Below are positions 34,540 to 47,025 of a stretch of 64,000 nucleotides of DNA, in pieces. The translations under genes and the position numbers were made by a program. The stretch comes from Cyathus striatus (taxonomy: Eukaryota > Basidiomycota > Agaricomycetes > Agaricales > Nidulariaceae), in contig JAOVFP010000014.1 in assembly GCA_025738555.1 (NCBI GenBank), positions 3,658,001 through 3,722,000 of the forward strand, given 5' to 3'. Positions within the stretch are counted from its first letter, which is position 1. Each line of letters begins with the position of its first letter. Under the pieces are notes generated by a model, which was not told the origin of the DNA, searched no databases, and saw only the letters and a list, made by a program, of their open reading frames with translations.

Positions 34540-35420
34540 ACTGTGTTTGGCTTCTCGATATTCGACGTTCGTCTCATCGCTCCCATCCCAATTGCAATTG
34601 CAACAAGCGCGTTCGTTCTCGTCCGTGTTCTTGACCTCAGTGACATCGGCAATATCAGCAACATCACCAGCTCCCGTGACCTCCCGAGTCCCCACCGCTC
34701 TTCAAATCCTCCTCCCCTTCTCCTCCCTCTCCCTTAACGTCAAAACCCAAAAGACATGGTTCAAATTCCTCACCTCGCGCACCCCAAAAGACGTGCGTCT
34801 GAAACTCCTAGGACTCGTACGTATACGCGACCTCGTACAAGAATACGACCCAAACTCGCCAGCGGCGATTGGTATTCTGCAAAGTTGCGCCGAAGTCTCT
34901 TCGACGTATGGTGTTTCCCTCTCTTCAGTGTTACGATGCAAGTGGTGGAATTCCCGACTTGCTGAGCTCGCTTTCGTTGTTTTCGACGCTTTTGAAGCCT
35001 GGTACGATCTCGGACATCCGGCTTGCGTTCCTCGTTACGTCTGATCATCCTCTGTTCTACCGCCTTCGAGAACTGCGCGAGTTTAACGCTCTTTCGCCGG
35101 CAGATGAAATGTTTTGGGGGCGGGTGTACCGCCTGATGAAGTTGAAGTTGTCGAGGAGCCCGGGGAGGAAGTTACGTTTGCTGTCAGACCTGGGATTGGG
35201 AGGTTTCAGAAGAGAATAATGGTTGCGCGCAAGATTGAGATTGAGTTCATTGCCCGTGGTGGGTTTTCTTTCTTTCTCCTTGAGGTTTGTGCTGACGCTG
35301 GATTGTAGGCAGAATGTGGAAACTAGAATTCTTCATCGCGCCCCCGCCGTCCTCGACATCCATAAACCAGCCCAAAGCTGGATCATGGTTTCGGATTGTG
35401 TTATTTGTTAGGACGCACGC
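34540..35420 (+). pseudogene. MILDKEP-type gene copy 3, internally deleted
   Basis: Frame pieces KTQKTWFKFLTSRTPKDVRLKLLGL and LQSCAEVSSTYGVSLSSVL match the 30-kb gene. The next part (EKSIEEH...KRPP) is missing; homology resumes at ASGGIPDLLSSLSLFSTLLK in another frame. Exon 2 jumps from KAGSW to the last residues before a stop. The 5' part differs from the 30-kb copy but equals the 62.8-kb copy (CTCAGTGAYATCGRCAA), so these two form a subfamily with a different N-terminus. Confidence 0.75.
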
Positions 35421-37900
35421 GGGTTTGGGGGAGTTGGACAGGACTCTAGCTCTGGTTGTGTTGTCGCGGCGCGTAGGCTAGGCCATTGGTCGCTGCTCCC
35501 GTACCGTCGAGCCTCCCAAATCCAATACGAGAACACCATTGTTCTCGAAACCAATTCCGCATTGCTCGCTTATGGTTTAATACGCGCTAATGTACGTATA
35601 CCCCTTTCAACGATTCTTCTTTATTGCTTTTGTTTTTTTGGTATTAAATAGTGACTATGTACATGTGTACTTGTATTGTCCTTTTATGAAGAATTTTTTT
35701 TCGCTGCGCGAGGAATTTCTGGTTTGTGATATGCCGGTGTCAAGATTGTGTTGCGTGGGTGAACATAGCTACTAAATTCGTGGCTTCTCCTTGTTTTTCC
35801 ATGTACTTACAGGATGACTGCGCTGAGGCGATTTGGGCTCGAAGAGGGAATGCAGGGCTTAATAGAATCAGTTGTATGGCGTTCAAACTGCACATTTATT
35901 CGGGTGCCGCGCCACTCCTTGATGTCAGCGCACCCTTTGGGAGACCGAGTATATACCAGAAGAAAAACAAAAACTTCGGTTCCGAACAGGAACCGACGTT
36001 TCAGCCTTATCAAGCCGCTGATTTCACGGAGAGGCCGTCGACCACCCCGGTAATAAGACCGAAGATGGGCAACCCTGCCGATTAGTAATACTTTCTGTTG
36101 AGCGCCATCCCGCCATAGAGCCGCGCCTAATATGTACATATCTAAGTTAGACGAATGTACTTACAGTAGATTATTACAAAGTATACTTTTGCAATAGGCA
36201 ATTCGTTATATATGATTTGATTTAAAAGAAATACTTATTGTGTATCAGCATACAATGGTTGGGTTTTTACACATACTTTAAATCAGATTTGAAGTATGTG
36301 TTTGGATAGAGTAGTAAATACAAGTTACTTATGTCCGGCGGTACATTTAAAGTAAGGTAATTATTTCTGGGAATGGAGACGAAATCATGAGACGCAGCAA
36401 TTCCGAACGTATTTTATGGCTCCGCGTTATGGATAATGTCAAGCCATTATGAATCCGCCATTGCGGTGCAAAGCAATAATACCAGTATCGAAAACCAATT
36501 AGCATAACTATAAAGTAGCCATACTGAGCGAATTAATTGTATAAAAAACATTGATGTGGCTTCCGTTGCAGATATTATGTCACGTTCAAATTTAAGAGAT
36601 CATCAATCAAGTCAATATAAGGGTAATGCAATTTTACATAGTCTACTCGTACTTCGAAAAATTTGAACTTTATTTGGTGGTTTATCCGCATAAATAGAAA
36701 TATTTACCAGCCAGTAGAAGCATACATAAATCTAGTAAAATATTAGTGGCCTTCTATCACTCTTTTGAAATTGGTACAGCTTATAATATGCCGATCAGAT
36801 AAAATTAAAATATAACTACTGTAATAACTTAGCAGCCTAAGTATACAGCACTTTTCTCGTGTATGTCGCAATCTAAATAGAGCGATGTAGATAGTATATT
36901 TATACACGCTCATTTACTTCGCAACACAACTACAGTGACCACAGAAATAAAACACTTCACAATATCCACTCTTAATAACACTTGGATGTTGAGTGGATCG
37001 GCGTTACACTTTAGATTAATCATACTACTAATAGTACTGTACATATATATAGTTTATTTTGTAAGTCCTCACACATTAGCAGATGCATACATACTTTTGA
37101 CATACTTGTCAAAAATCATCTATAATTACGGGAACTTACAAACTTAAAAACTGTAAGGTGGGCATGGGCCGCGTTGCAACTTGCGCGACCAATGCGCGAC
37201 ATTCGCTAGGCGCGTCATGCCCTCCGATGTCGATTACTTAATACCGAGGCACAGGCGTAAACTGACGGGGTGCCCGCTATCTGACCGTTATCTACCTAAC
37301 TACTATTCGGAAGCGAAGTTTTTGTTTTTCTTCTGGTCATGGCCCCCATCTAAAGGACATCGCGTCTGGTCTAGTAATATCAAGGGACTAGCTATCGCTA
37401 GATAGGCATAGAAAAAGGAGAATATTTAGATTATTTTCTAGCGTGCTCAAAGCTCATCTAGGCTAGTATAATACCTAGAAAATGTTAGATTTCCCTATAT
37501 GCAATATCTAGCAACATATAGCAACATATAGGTGCACTGTAATCACATCTATGTATTTATAGTTGTATGATTGAGGCTATTACTTATTGAATATGGTTTG
37601 AAGAGGAATATTTAAACCGATAAAAAATGTATTATGTATGTAACTAGATATACAAATCTAATTTACCTATGGACTAAATCACTACTACTACAGTGCTACT
37701 ACCACATACCACGCAAACGCACTAACACCAGTAATAATATTCACTACACAGCTAGCTGCTTAGCATCAGTGACGAAGCACATACCTAGAGCCGATGTATT
37801 ACATACCAGCTGCAGCTAAAATCAAACACCCCAGCTCCTGCCAAAAGCAACATTCCTGCATCTGCTCATTTTGATTCCTTCCGACGATGATATGACGGCC
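35421..37900. other. Intergenic, no supported gene
   Basis: 35,421-35,735 repeats the 3' flank of the 30-kb gene. 35,800-36,085 has a CpG-rich ORF (119 codons) without known motif. It contains GGCGTTCAAACTGCACA, whose complement recurs at 50,912. The rest to 37,900 is AT-rich. Confidence 0.4.
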
Positions 37901-39059
37901 ATGACACTAAAAAAAAAAACATCTGAGTCAGTATAGAAGGCATGATTTATGGAAGAAATGTGGTACTTACAAGCACTCATTCCTCCTGGCATTAAACAAT
38001 TCAGATTCTGCTGTGTTTGAGAAACAATGAATCTGAAAGAGAAAGGGAGGACTTAACGGAAATGTGCAAAGTCACATGTAGTGTTGGTGGGAGAGAAAGA
38101 AAGAAATTTGTCATTCTGTGAGAAGCGCCATGGTTATATTAGAGAAATGATGAACTTACATTTACCAAAGTCTTTTGCGTCATTGATGGACCTAGATTTT
38201 AGTTTGGTTATGAGTCAAGAATTTGAGTATGTGTAACAGCCAAGAATTCATTTTAATTCTTGACTATATGTTCTTAGATGACAATAGATAGTAGCTATGT
38301 ATCATTAGATACCAGTAGATGGACTTTTCACTGGGGATGAGATCTTGAGCTGAGTGCCGCGAAATGATGTGTTGATATGGTAGATGAGCAGGGTACAAGC
38401 TGGGAAGTGGGGTCATAACACTCAACTGAGTGGCTCTCCGTCATCCTGTATAAGGTGCTGAAGGAGGCATGTAGCCGAAATGTGTCCCTAGGGGCCAGGG
38501 GCACGCCATGTAGGGAGGGGGTGCTGTGGGGAGGAGGGGTCTGATATACATAAGTAAATGGTGTAGAAAAAACAAAAACTTTTGCATATATACACACTGT
38601 GTATATATGCCCAGTGTTGTGCGGGTCATTGACCAACCAAATAAGGTCATAGACTTTGAATAAAGTCTTGGACGGCAACCTTTTCGCGGCCTGTCGTCGG
38701 TCGACCATGACCTTCCTTCATTTAGTATATATATCAGCATGAGTCGGCACATATGATACGTGAAATCATAGTGCAACAGCTCGTGAACGTCAAGTAACTT
38801 AGTTACTGCTTACTTTCAATATATTCAGTACACACTGTACATAGACCTGTTTTTTCATTGTAGCTACATTGTAACATGCAACGTACATCGCTTCACGATG
38901 CATGTTAAAGGGAGAGCTTGATGAATCCTAGTTTTAGGTTATATATTTTCATGTGAACAAAATAAGTGCTATAAATCATTAAATACAAATTCACTTAAAT
39001 CCATTCCATATGTATTTAATTCAAAACCTAATCTCTCTCATATCTCATTGTCTTCTCTG
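37901..39059. other. No supported gene
   Basis: Two overlapping minus-strand ORFs at 38,328-38,776 are Pro-rich and Tyr-rich but lack start context, introns or a known motif. A short palindrome (CAAGAATTCATTTTAATTCTTG) lies at about 38,243. Confidence 0.35.
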
Positions 39060-39210
39060 AGCATACACATTGTTGGTGTTTCATCTTTTCTTTGAAGGCA
39101 ACTGAGGAAATGATAAATGAAAGGGAAGTCCACCTAAATTTTTGACACATGAAATGGCTACAAATGAGAGATCATTGACAAAGTCTTTTGGACCTAAGTC
39201 AATGGTAGCC

Positions 39211-39585
39211 TGTTAGGATTTCATCCCTTATCTAATCTCTTATCTAATCTTATCTTATCTATTGTCATGTGATTAGTCACATGACATACAATGCGGACAC
39301 CATGTGTATCAACATACATTACTCATCAAGACTGTGGGCACAGTGCACAGTTCAGCCATATGTATTACATGAGTTTGTAATGTAGAAGCACAGTAGAACA
39401 TGCATTGTAGTGTAGGTATACTTACATGTGATTCCCTCATGGACATTTCTATAAATACAGACAATTTACTCAATAGTTCTCTATTCTTGTGCTAGTTTAT
39501 TCCAGATTAGCAATAAGACTCATTCTATCTTCTCATTTGAGTGTTTAAGTTCAGCTTCGAGTACTTTGCTCGTCTGTCACTAACA
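39211..39585 (+). mobile_element. Solo LTR, family C, 375 bp
   Basis: TGTTAGGATTTCA...CTAACA flanked by TAGCC at 39206-39210 and 39586-39590. Contains TATAAATAC near 39,450 as a possible TATA box. A reverse-oriented copy is at 56,315-56,700. Removal restores the helicase reading LQKATIDLGPKD. Confidence 0.93.
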
Positions 39586-39754
39586 TAGCCTTTTGCAATG
39601 TTAAATCCTGGCTTTTGTGAACAGTAATTGCCCAAGCCAAAGTTAGAGGTAGCTGTGTGCAAGACATTTGCTTCTGAGTTTTACTCTCCCATCAAGCAGT
39701 AACAGGTGTAATTGGAACCCAAGATGAATCTATGTCTGTCCATTGAGGGATAGT

Positions 39755-40662
39755 TAGGCAACAGCACAGGTCACAGGTATGGGTTAAGCTTTTGGAACCC
39801 ATAACCTGCAGGTACCCATAGGCAATATACATATATTAAATAAAAATGAGAACTAACAATTTGCAGTGAGCCCAGTACCTCTAGAATAGATGTCTACAGT
39901 TTACTTCATAATGTAATGAAAATGTGCTTATACTGAGAATCTGTTTCTGCTTTTTGTTCAGCCCGCAAGGTTAAACATAGGTGGCAGACCTATATGTAAT
40001 TCATTAGTATCATCGTCGCTACTCCTATTCGTACTCAATCCATTAGATATTATGGAACCGCATTGCCCTTCATCATACGGTTCTAACGACGCTACAATCA
40101 TATTTTTAGGCCAGCTCGTTCCAGAGTTATAATAAATATACATTCAGTCTTCTCATTTACATATAAATTAGATTCTACTTTATTTGCTTCATTTCTAAAA
40201 TCTTTACATTGCTTTTGCTCTCTCTGCTTCATCTTTAAACCCTCTGTTTCATGCCTATACTATACTACATATAAATAGTTGTACTCTAGTTTATTATAAT
40301 TTGATGTTTATTGTTTTGAGTATACTTGACTTTCCTAGTACAATTCCCATGCCATTGCCTACCTGAAGATAGTATCATACAGCTGCCAATTTTAACTCAA
40401 TTCAGCTGAGTGCTCACATATCGCAAGCCCTGTAATGTACGTACAAAACGAGCTATTGTACATATTATTTACATGTCTGGTCCTAGTGCTATGACATATT
40501 TCGTCTTGTATTCTTTCTTATTCTAAAATGTGTAAATATTAGTAAAACCCATGGGCTGCGATACCTGTGGGAACCTGTACCCATGAGAACAGGTATGGGT
40601 TTGCATGGGTACGGGTATGGGTTGAGCTCTGGATACCCATGGGTTACCTGTGCCATTGCCTA
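39755..40662. mobile_element. Non-autonomous hAT-like element, 908 bp
   Basis: Ends TAGGCAACAGCACAGGT and complement of TAGGCAATGGCACAGGT, flanked by a perfect 8-bp duplication GGGATAGT (39747-39754, 40663-40670). Subterminal parts repeat ACCCATACC/GGTATGGGT words. No transposase. Excision in silico restores the helicase reading GPTIPQW. Confidence 0.92.
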
Positions 40663-42000
40663 GGGATAGTAGGACCTGAAACCTACAATTAAATAATTTG
40701 AATTACAAAAAATTTAAATATCACATACCTGAATATCCTTCACATGATACAAATACAACTGCTGGCAAGTCACCCCTTTGAGGATTCAAAAGTGGGTTAT
40801 GCCAGATTCTTTTCACAATACCTTGTGCACCATTTACCAGTCCTATAATTTTGTAGCAGTAAATGTAAAATCAACAAATTACAGTGTTCAACAAAACCTA
40901 AAATTACCTTTTGCAGTCCAGAGATTTCTTGTAATTATTACTCTTGCACCTTCACACAAAAGAATTTCAGGTTCAAGTCCTTCTGCATCCTCTTCAGAGG
41001 CCTTTTTTGCTTCCACACAGTTATTCTTGACTAAACAACAAACTACAGGCTTGCCAAGCAGTGCAAGTCTTCTTATATTTAGCTGGGAAACTGATTCATG
41101 AGTTGGAAGGAGGTGCAGAGCATCATTAAAAAGTAAGTGTTCTTCAGGTGTAAGATGTTCCCAGAAACGTGTTGAGAAGAGGTTATAGTCAGCTGGAGTG
41201 GTGGAATATGTGTGTAAACAAAGAAGTGCATCACAAAAGGCAATTTGTAATGGATCATCTCCTGCTCGATGAAAAACTGTCTTTAGAGTGATGGATTGTG
41301 TAAATGATGCATAGACACATCTTCCTTCTGAGGATAATCCAGATTGTCCACTAGATATTTTGGATGAATATAAAGGAGAATCCCCAACAGGAGGAAGCTG
41401 AGCAAAGTCACCAAAAATAATAATTGCAATTCCACCAAACATTTCTGCAGCCTTATTTGGATATGCCTGATGTAAGCAATGATCAATTTGACCCATGCTT
41501 GTGTGACCAACCATTAACTACTCATCTAGTATCAAAAGTTAAAAATCTTTCCAATGTGTTTGAAATCAAGTGAGAGACACTTGGGATAGTTGATTAAAAG
41601 CTCCTTTAACAGGAATCATGCAAGCAAAATTTATGGTCCAGCCACAAATACCAAAAGCTGCTACACCTGTTGGAGCCATATGAATAACTGGATCAGGTAT
41701 GACATCAGGAAATAAATTGTGAATTGCAGTTGAAATTGCTCAAATAATGAATGACTTTCCAGTACCAGCTGTACCATCAACATTTAGATGAAGTGGAGAA
41801 GAATATTCACCACCATGTAGAATTTTTTGCTGATTTTCAGGAGTAAACAATGGTTGAGATGGCTGCAGAATTTGAGAGAGAGTTTTAGGATTCTCTGGAG
41901 TTGTAAGAGGTATGCAAGATGGACCAGAATTAGACTAAGACATTATTAAAGATTTAGAAAAAATCTTGAGAAATGGCCATTGTAAGTAAATCTTGACTCT

Positions 42001-43628
42001 TGAGTATTTAAATTGCAACAGGGTTGAACCTGTGTTCTTTATTATGTAGCCAAGAGAATTCATCTGAAGAAATCACCACAAGACAGCCTGCTGTGGAATT
42101 ATAAATTCCAGTGCTTATTGACACCTCTTTATCACCCCTTTTCTGTATAGACAGGTGGAAGTGATGGTGAGAGTGTAGTAAAAGGTACTTAAGCACCAGC
42201 AATGACCATGGAGTGAGAGAGGTCCAGGCAAATTCAATTCAATAGAATGGAAATGCTTTTAGGCAATAGCAAACTGAGGCTATGCAGGTAGACTTCACAA
42301 CTCTGTAGGCTTGTTCTATTCAGGTTTCAACTCTTAATTACTAATAAAGCCAGAAATTGCACAACAGAAACTAAAAAGAAGTCCTATACTGATAGAATGA
42401 TGAAATGTAGAGAATGAGAAAAGCTATTGACAGCAGGCAGACATCTGTTGATGATGGGAATGTGTGCAGTACATAAGGTTTGATAGGATTAGAATTTTTG
42501 GTTTGTGTGGGAAAAATCTGAAGAGCCAGCACTGACTAATGCTGGCAGTTAATGTGTCACCAGAATGGCAGAGCCAGAGCTGACTAATGCACCACGCATG
42601 CACAGCCACTATGTATTTTGGATCCCCAGAGCTGCTGACTAACAGAATTCCATGCATGCACAGCCACTATGCATTTTGGATCACTAACACAAACAAATAG
42701 GGAGAGCAAGCTCTCCCAATAAAAAAAAATAGTCATTCAGTCATCAAAGAATCAATAATCTCATCAAGGTCCAGCTCCAATTCTACTTCACCATCAGTGT
42801 CCAGATCAAGCAGTTCACAAAGTTCCAATTCATCGTCTAAGGATCTAGCTGCGCTGCACTGCTGCATCCTTACCAAATGCCTAGAAGTAAAGTCAAATAT
42901 ACCTGCCAATGGAAGATTATAGGTGTAAATATTCATGTTAATAGGTTATGACTCAAATGGATCGACTGTACTCTCTTCATTGATCAATTGCGTGTTCGTC
43001 CTGGAGCCATATTTAAACAAATAAAAAGGAAGTATCTGTGGAGTTGCAGCACAGCAATTAGAAAAGAGAACACCAAACATCTTCAGATTTTATATCTATT
43101 AAAACATACAATTCTTAACTTTTCATTCAACACAACAATAAAGCCCCAAGCACTTGAAAAATTTGGATAGTTGACGCAGATTGCTGCTTGCACTCATTTT
43201 TCTGGATACTTACCATTAAAATTTGAAGCAGCTCAGTGCTTTTTGAGTACATTATCATATAACTAGCTATAATAGTTACAATAAAGGAAGAACATGCATA
43301 AGGATCTCACTGAGAGAGATAGGAGAAATGCCAGCTTAATTATTGAATGGAGTGAGTCATGTACGTGAAGAGCTGAGGGATAGAATGAGCGAAATTAGCA
43401 CAATGGTAGCAGTGGCAGCGTGGGGCAACATAGTCAATGTGAAAGTTGCAAAGTTTAGAATGACAGGATTTAGCCGACACCAAAGGTTGCTTCCTCCAGG
43501 TAAAGGTCTTCCTGCATGTGATAAAAGCCCTCAACCATTATGTAATGGTCTCCGGCCTTTTGCAAGGTTGTTGACTCGACCCTAGACAAGGGTCGACAAC
43601 CCGCACAGCACTGTTAATAATAATATGC
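42001..43628. other. Stretch with only weak coding traces
   Basis: A minus ORF at 42,733-42,936 encodes an acidic tail (LDDELELCELLDLDTDGEV) that could belong to a transposase N-terminus, but nothing else supports it. Two direct copies of CATGCACAGCCACTATG lie 60 bp apart near 42,600 and 42,655. A palindrome around GGGTCGA/TCGACCC sits at 43,570-43,602. Confidence 0.35.
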
Positions 43629-43982
43629 CAGTGATGTGCCAACTGCTGGTTTTCCGAAATATGGCGAACATTGGATAATAGCCTGCAGCTTTAATCTAAG
43701 GCTCCAACCTTATAGTGTATGAACCATATATATACAGTTATTATTGTAAGTGTATATGTATAAACTCCAAATACCTATGTATACAGTAAATATACATTAT
43801 ATAGACAGTTGTATATGGATCATGCTTTTGCAATGTAAGCATGATATCATTGGCTCTTTGATTGCATGGAACCGAATCTTCGGTCTATGAGATAGACGGC
43901 CTGACACAAGTTGAACAGCACAGGGGCCAGGGTTCATGAGTGCTTGAACACAGTTACAGACTTACAAGATAAAGGTCTGTTT

Positions 43983-44043
43983 GATCATGTACTGAGTGTC
44001 GGTCAGCAATAACTTATCGCTGGCTGATACTCAGTGCATGATC
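43983..44043. other. 61-nt perfect-wobble hairpin
   Basis: Two 25-nt arms beginning GATCATG with an 11-nt loop. The four mismatches are all of the G:T kind, so the plus-strand RNA could pair along the whole stem. It lies inside the hAT element, left of the solo LTR. Confidence 0.5.
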
Positions 44044-44489
44044 TAATTAGAAGTAGCAGGTTTGTATCACACAAAAAAAAGAAGTCTGATATAGAGAACC
44101 TAGTCTTACATTACCTACTATACTTCTTCATGATACTGTAAATGATGTGACATTGCAGAAAGCACAATAGAGGATGCTATCAAAAAGCCTTCACACTATT
44201 CTCACACATTGCACATACATTGTCAGGCATGATTTTTGATTATATATAATGCATGCAAATGCACTGTATACCACAATTAAAGAAATTGCACTGTCATGTC
44301 ACATGACTGAATAGTTCACACCATCACATGATACAATACACTACTAATCAAATATACCCAATACCATACATGAACAAACCAATACCTTACATGAACAAAT
44401 AACCCTAAATCACCATTAAACATCATACACATATCAATAATTAATCACTTGCACAAACAATGCACTAACAAAGGATAATATGACACTCT

Positions 44490-44990
44490 TTCATTGTGTT
44501 ATTCATCCATTGTATAAAGACAATGAGAGACTATTTATATACAACTCCATTGTTTTCAATCCTATTGTTCATAATAAATGAACTGCATTGTACTATTCAC
44601 CTATTTTTGAAGACAATGAGAAAACTATTTATATACAACTCCATTGTTTTCAATCCTATTGTTCATAATAAATGAACTACATTGTACTCTTTACCCATTG
44701 TCCAAAGACAATGTGAAACTATTTATATATGACTCCATTGTTTTCACTGCCATTGTTCACACAATGGCAGATAGGTATCTATTGTTCACTGCTCCATTGT
44801 TATAAAAATGGATTCCTATTGTTCTTGCCCAGAACAATGTAGCTCTTTATTTAGAACAATGTAATTCATTACACATTGTGCTAACATAAGCTATTGTTCT
44901 CTGCTGACTAACTCTCAAATACCATTGTCCTGTACAGCCTCAGATCTAAAATCTACACTTGCACACTACTCATTTTGGAGAACAATGTAG
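44490..44990 (+). promoter_or_regulatory. Dense cluster of ACAATG/AACAAT sites in LTR U3
   Basis: About two dozen CATTGT, TATTGTTC or ACAATG words in 500 bp, on both strands, upstream of the TATA box. ACAAT is the core bound by HMG-box (Sox/MATA-HMG type) proteins. The clusters recur in the other two family B LTRs (23,880-24,340 and 47,285-47,690). A binding role is an inference. Confidence 0.55.
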
Positions 44991-45034
44991 GATGGTAGAG
45001 TGGGAATTGGATTACTAAGCAGGTTGGGAAAAGG

Positions 45035-45043
45035 TATATAAGG
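45035..45043 (+). promoter_or_regulatory. TATA box of family B LTR
   Basis: TATATAAGG, conserved at the same place in all three family B LTRs (47,744-47,752; 23,832-23,840 on minus), followed by a conserved GGCAGTAGATAGATAGCTAC that may hold the transcription start. Confidence 0.6.
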
Positions 45044-45689
45044 AGAGCAGTTTGGCAGTAGATAGATAGCTACCCACCCCCCAGTAGTCTCACCCATTTG
45101 TCATTAGTCATCAGTTATTAGTACAGTTTTATCAGCACAGCCAGTACAGTCAGAAATAGTATCAGTATCAGCAACAGTAAACAGATCAGTAACAGTCACA
45201 GTATTAGTCAGAAGTCACAGTCACAGTCAGAGTAACAGTAACAGAAGCAGAATCAGTCATAGGTCAAGTCTTAAGCAAGTTAAGCATTGATCTATACAAT
45301 ATACACATCAGATATAGCACCAAGTCTATAGTGTGTATTATACCCCTCTCATTATATTTGTCATTACATACAGCCTTTGCTGTACATTACCCTTCATACC
45401 CAGTTTCATACAATTCATACAGCTTTTGCTGTACAAGATCACCTATTAAATTTCCAAGAATATCCTTGCTAAATATTTCCTGACACTCAGGTGTTGTAAC
45501 ACGAACAAAGTCGATTCCTGTTAGCACCTTAGATTATCTTAATCTTAAACGACAACATATTATGAGAACTCATTGTTGAAAGCAGAGGAATTATTGCAGA
45601 AAGTCAAAAAGCAAGCAAAGTCCAGTAAAGAACATTGGCTGCTTGATATATGCAAGGTGAATAATGGTGTACTAACAAGAACTTTGAGA

Positions 45690-46078
45690 GTAATGGAAAG
45701 CTGAAAAGATGAAGTGGAACATTACCTTAGATTTGAAGGTGGGATCTGTGACTTGAACAATCTGTTGTCATGGTGGAAGGTATGTGAATTAAAATTTTAT
45801 TAAAACAAGCAACCGAACAATATCCACAGAAACATTGTCACTTATTTTGTACCATTGCTAGGATGGCACGCGACTTTTTTGCTATTCCTGCAACTAGTGT
45901 TTCAGTTGAACATGTATTTTAAAAGTCTCATCACATTTTTTCTGACCTTCGAAGCTCCTTAAAGGCTGAAACGTGCAAAAAGCACTGCTTGCAAAAGTGT
46001 GGATTAGAAACAGTCTTTTAGATGTCAATCCTCTGACAGAAAAGAAAAAGAAGCATGATGATAACCGGAAATAGATAA
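45690..46078 (+). pseudogene. hAT transposase, C-terminal dimerisation domain
   Basis: Plus strand. EVEHYLRFEGGICDLNNLLSWWK (45,715-45,780) is followed by a possible intron and then, from 45,863, MARDFFAIPATSVSVEHVF, a TAA, KSHHIFSDLRSSLKAET and KCGLE. LSWW, ARDFFAIPATSVSVE and DLRSSLKAET are hallmarks of the hATC region. The catalytic N-terminal part is absent, displaced or lost around the LTR insertion. The remnant is inactive. Confidence 0.85.
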
Positions 46079-46321
46079 CATGTGAATGCACGTGATCCAA
46101 CCCTCTATATTCCATATATATACAGTAAACTAGTGTGTAGGAAGTATATATGTATATTTATATCATTCTGAGTATACATATACTATATGGTTGGAGCCTT
46201 ACTTTAATCACAAGAGAAAAGGCTTTGGTCACATTTTTATGAGGGGTGGGAAAGTACTCAAAGTTCATCTAAGATTTTATTTAGACTCCACTCCAAATGT
46301 ACCAACACAGTGTGCTCAAGC

Positions 46322-46652
46322 TAGTGCTGCCACAGAGTGTAGTAAAGTGACAGTGAAGCAAAACCCCATATCACTGTGAAGTGGCAGCACTCAGAAGGTG
46401 CTCTCTCTGAGCTACTGCTTTAGGAAATAGTAGGGTCCTATTACTTATCTAATTATTAAGGGACAGAATAAGTGCTCTGAAGCACCAGCAAGTGGAAATG
46501 AACAAGTGCTTTGAAATGCAACAGCAGGATCTCCACAGTCAATTCACAGTGCATCATAAGGACTGCAACACACTGTGTAGTGTGACTGAGTTTGAAATCT
46601 TGCAGTGCAGTCACAGTCCCTGCACAGTCACTGCACTGTGGCGGCAGCACTA
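46322..46652. mobile_element. hAT-like MITE, 331 bp
   Basis: Ends TAGTGCTGCCACAGAGTG and complement of TAGTGCTGCCGCCACAGTG, flanked by perfect 8-bp duplication GCTCAAGC (46314-46321, 46653-46660). Non-coding. A second family member spans 61,698-62,695. Confidence 0.93.
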
Positions 46653-47025
46653 GCTCAAGCCAAGTCCACATGTTAAGTTCAACCGAAAAGCCTTTGTGGT
46701 TGATCAAACTGACTTTAGGACCAAACCATCAACCTTACTCAGATGGTCAATGGTTGGCACATCACTGATGGGAAAGAGTGTAAGCAAGTGTAGATGTTTG
46801 GCATTGTGTGTCAAGTGGTGGGCAACAGAGTAGAATCAACATTATGCATGTGGTCTTAATAGACACAAATATATACTCTTATGTATGTATTAGTTTGCAT
46901 TGTTTGCCAGCAGCCTCCATTGCCAGCACTCAAGCTAGCATTTCGTCTCAATTTCGTCTTCTGCTGCCATTGCCAGCAGTCCCAGTCAGGCCTCAAAAAT
47001 GCTCTGTGCTGTGCTTCCTCTGTGC

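Larger units (their letters stand above)
39060..42000 (-). pseudogene. PIF1-like helicase (Helitron type) broken by two insertions
   Basis: Minus strand. VDGTAGTGKSF (Walker A, about 41,780), LLILDE (Walker B, about 41,530), then IIIFGDFAQLPPVGDSPLY and VFHRAGDDP in an open 208-codon stretch (41,514-40,888), GARVIITRNLWTAKG, a probable intron, LVNGAQGIVKRIWHN and DLPAVVFVSCEGYSG, a second probable intron, PTIPQWTDIDSSWVPITPVTA, LTLAWAITVHKSQDLTLQKA and TIDLGPKDFVNDLSFVAIS. These are the ordered motifs of superfamily 1B PIF1 helicases carried by fungal Helitrons. Several TGA stops kill it. The copy is split by a hAT element (39,755-40,662) and a solo LTR (39,211-39,585). No Rep/HUH domain was found, so Helitron origin is likely but unproven. 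Confidence 0.85.
44221..45554 (+). mobile_element. Solo LTR, family B, 1,334 bp
   Basis: TGTCAGGCATG...TTAAACGACA flanked by ACAT (44217-44220, 45555-45558). Contains the CATTGT/ACAATG cluster (44,490-44,990), TATATAAGG at 45,035-45,043 and CAGTCACAGTAACAGT repeats downstream of it, consistent with a U3-R-U5 order. It sits inside the hAT element. Confidence 0.92.
43629..46767 (+). mobile_element. Decayed hAT element with nested solo LTR and MITE
   Basis: Terminal inverted repeats CAGTGATGTGCCAAC (43,629) and its complement (ending 46,767), plus subterminal inverted AAGGCTCCAACC at about 43,700 and 46,190. The right part encodes a hAT C-terminal dimerisation domain. No clear 8-bp target duplication (TAATATGC versus ATGGGAAA), so ends may be rearranged. 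Confidence 0.7.

Noticed and set aside
38328..38776. Overlapping minus-strand ORFs of 111 and 126 codons
   Set aside because: Two frames compete, composition is Pro/Tyr-rich, and no intron, motif or paralogue supports either.
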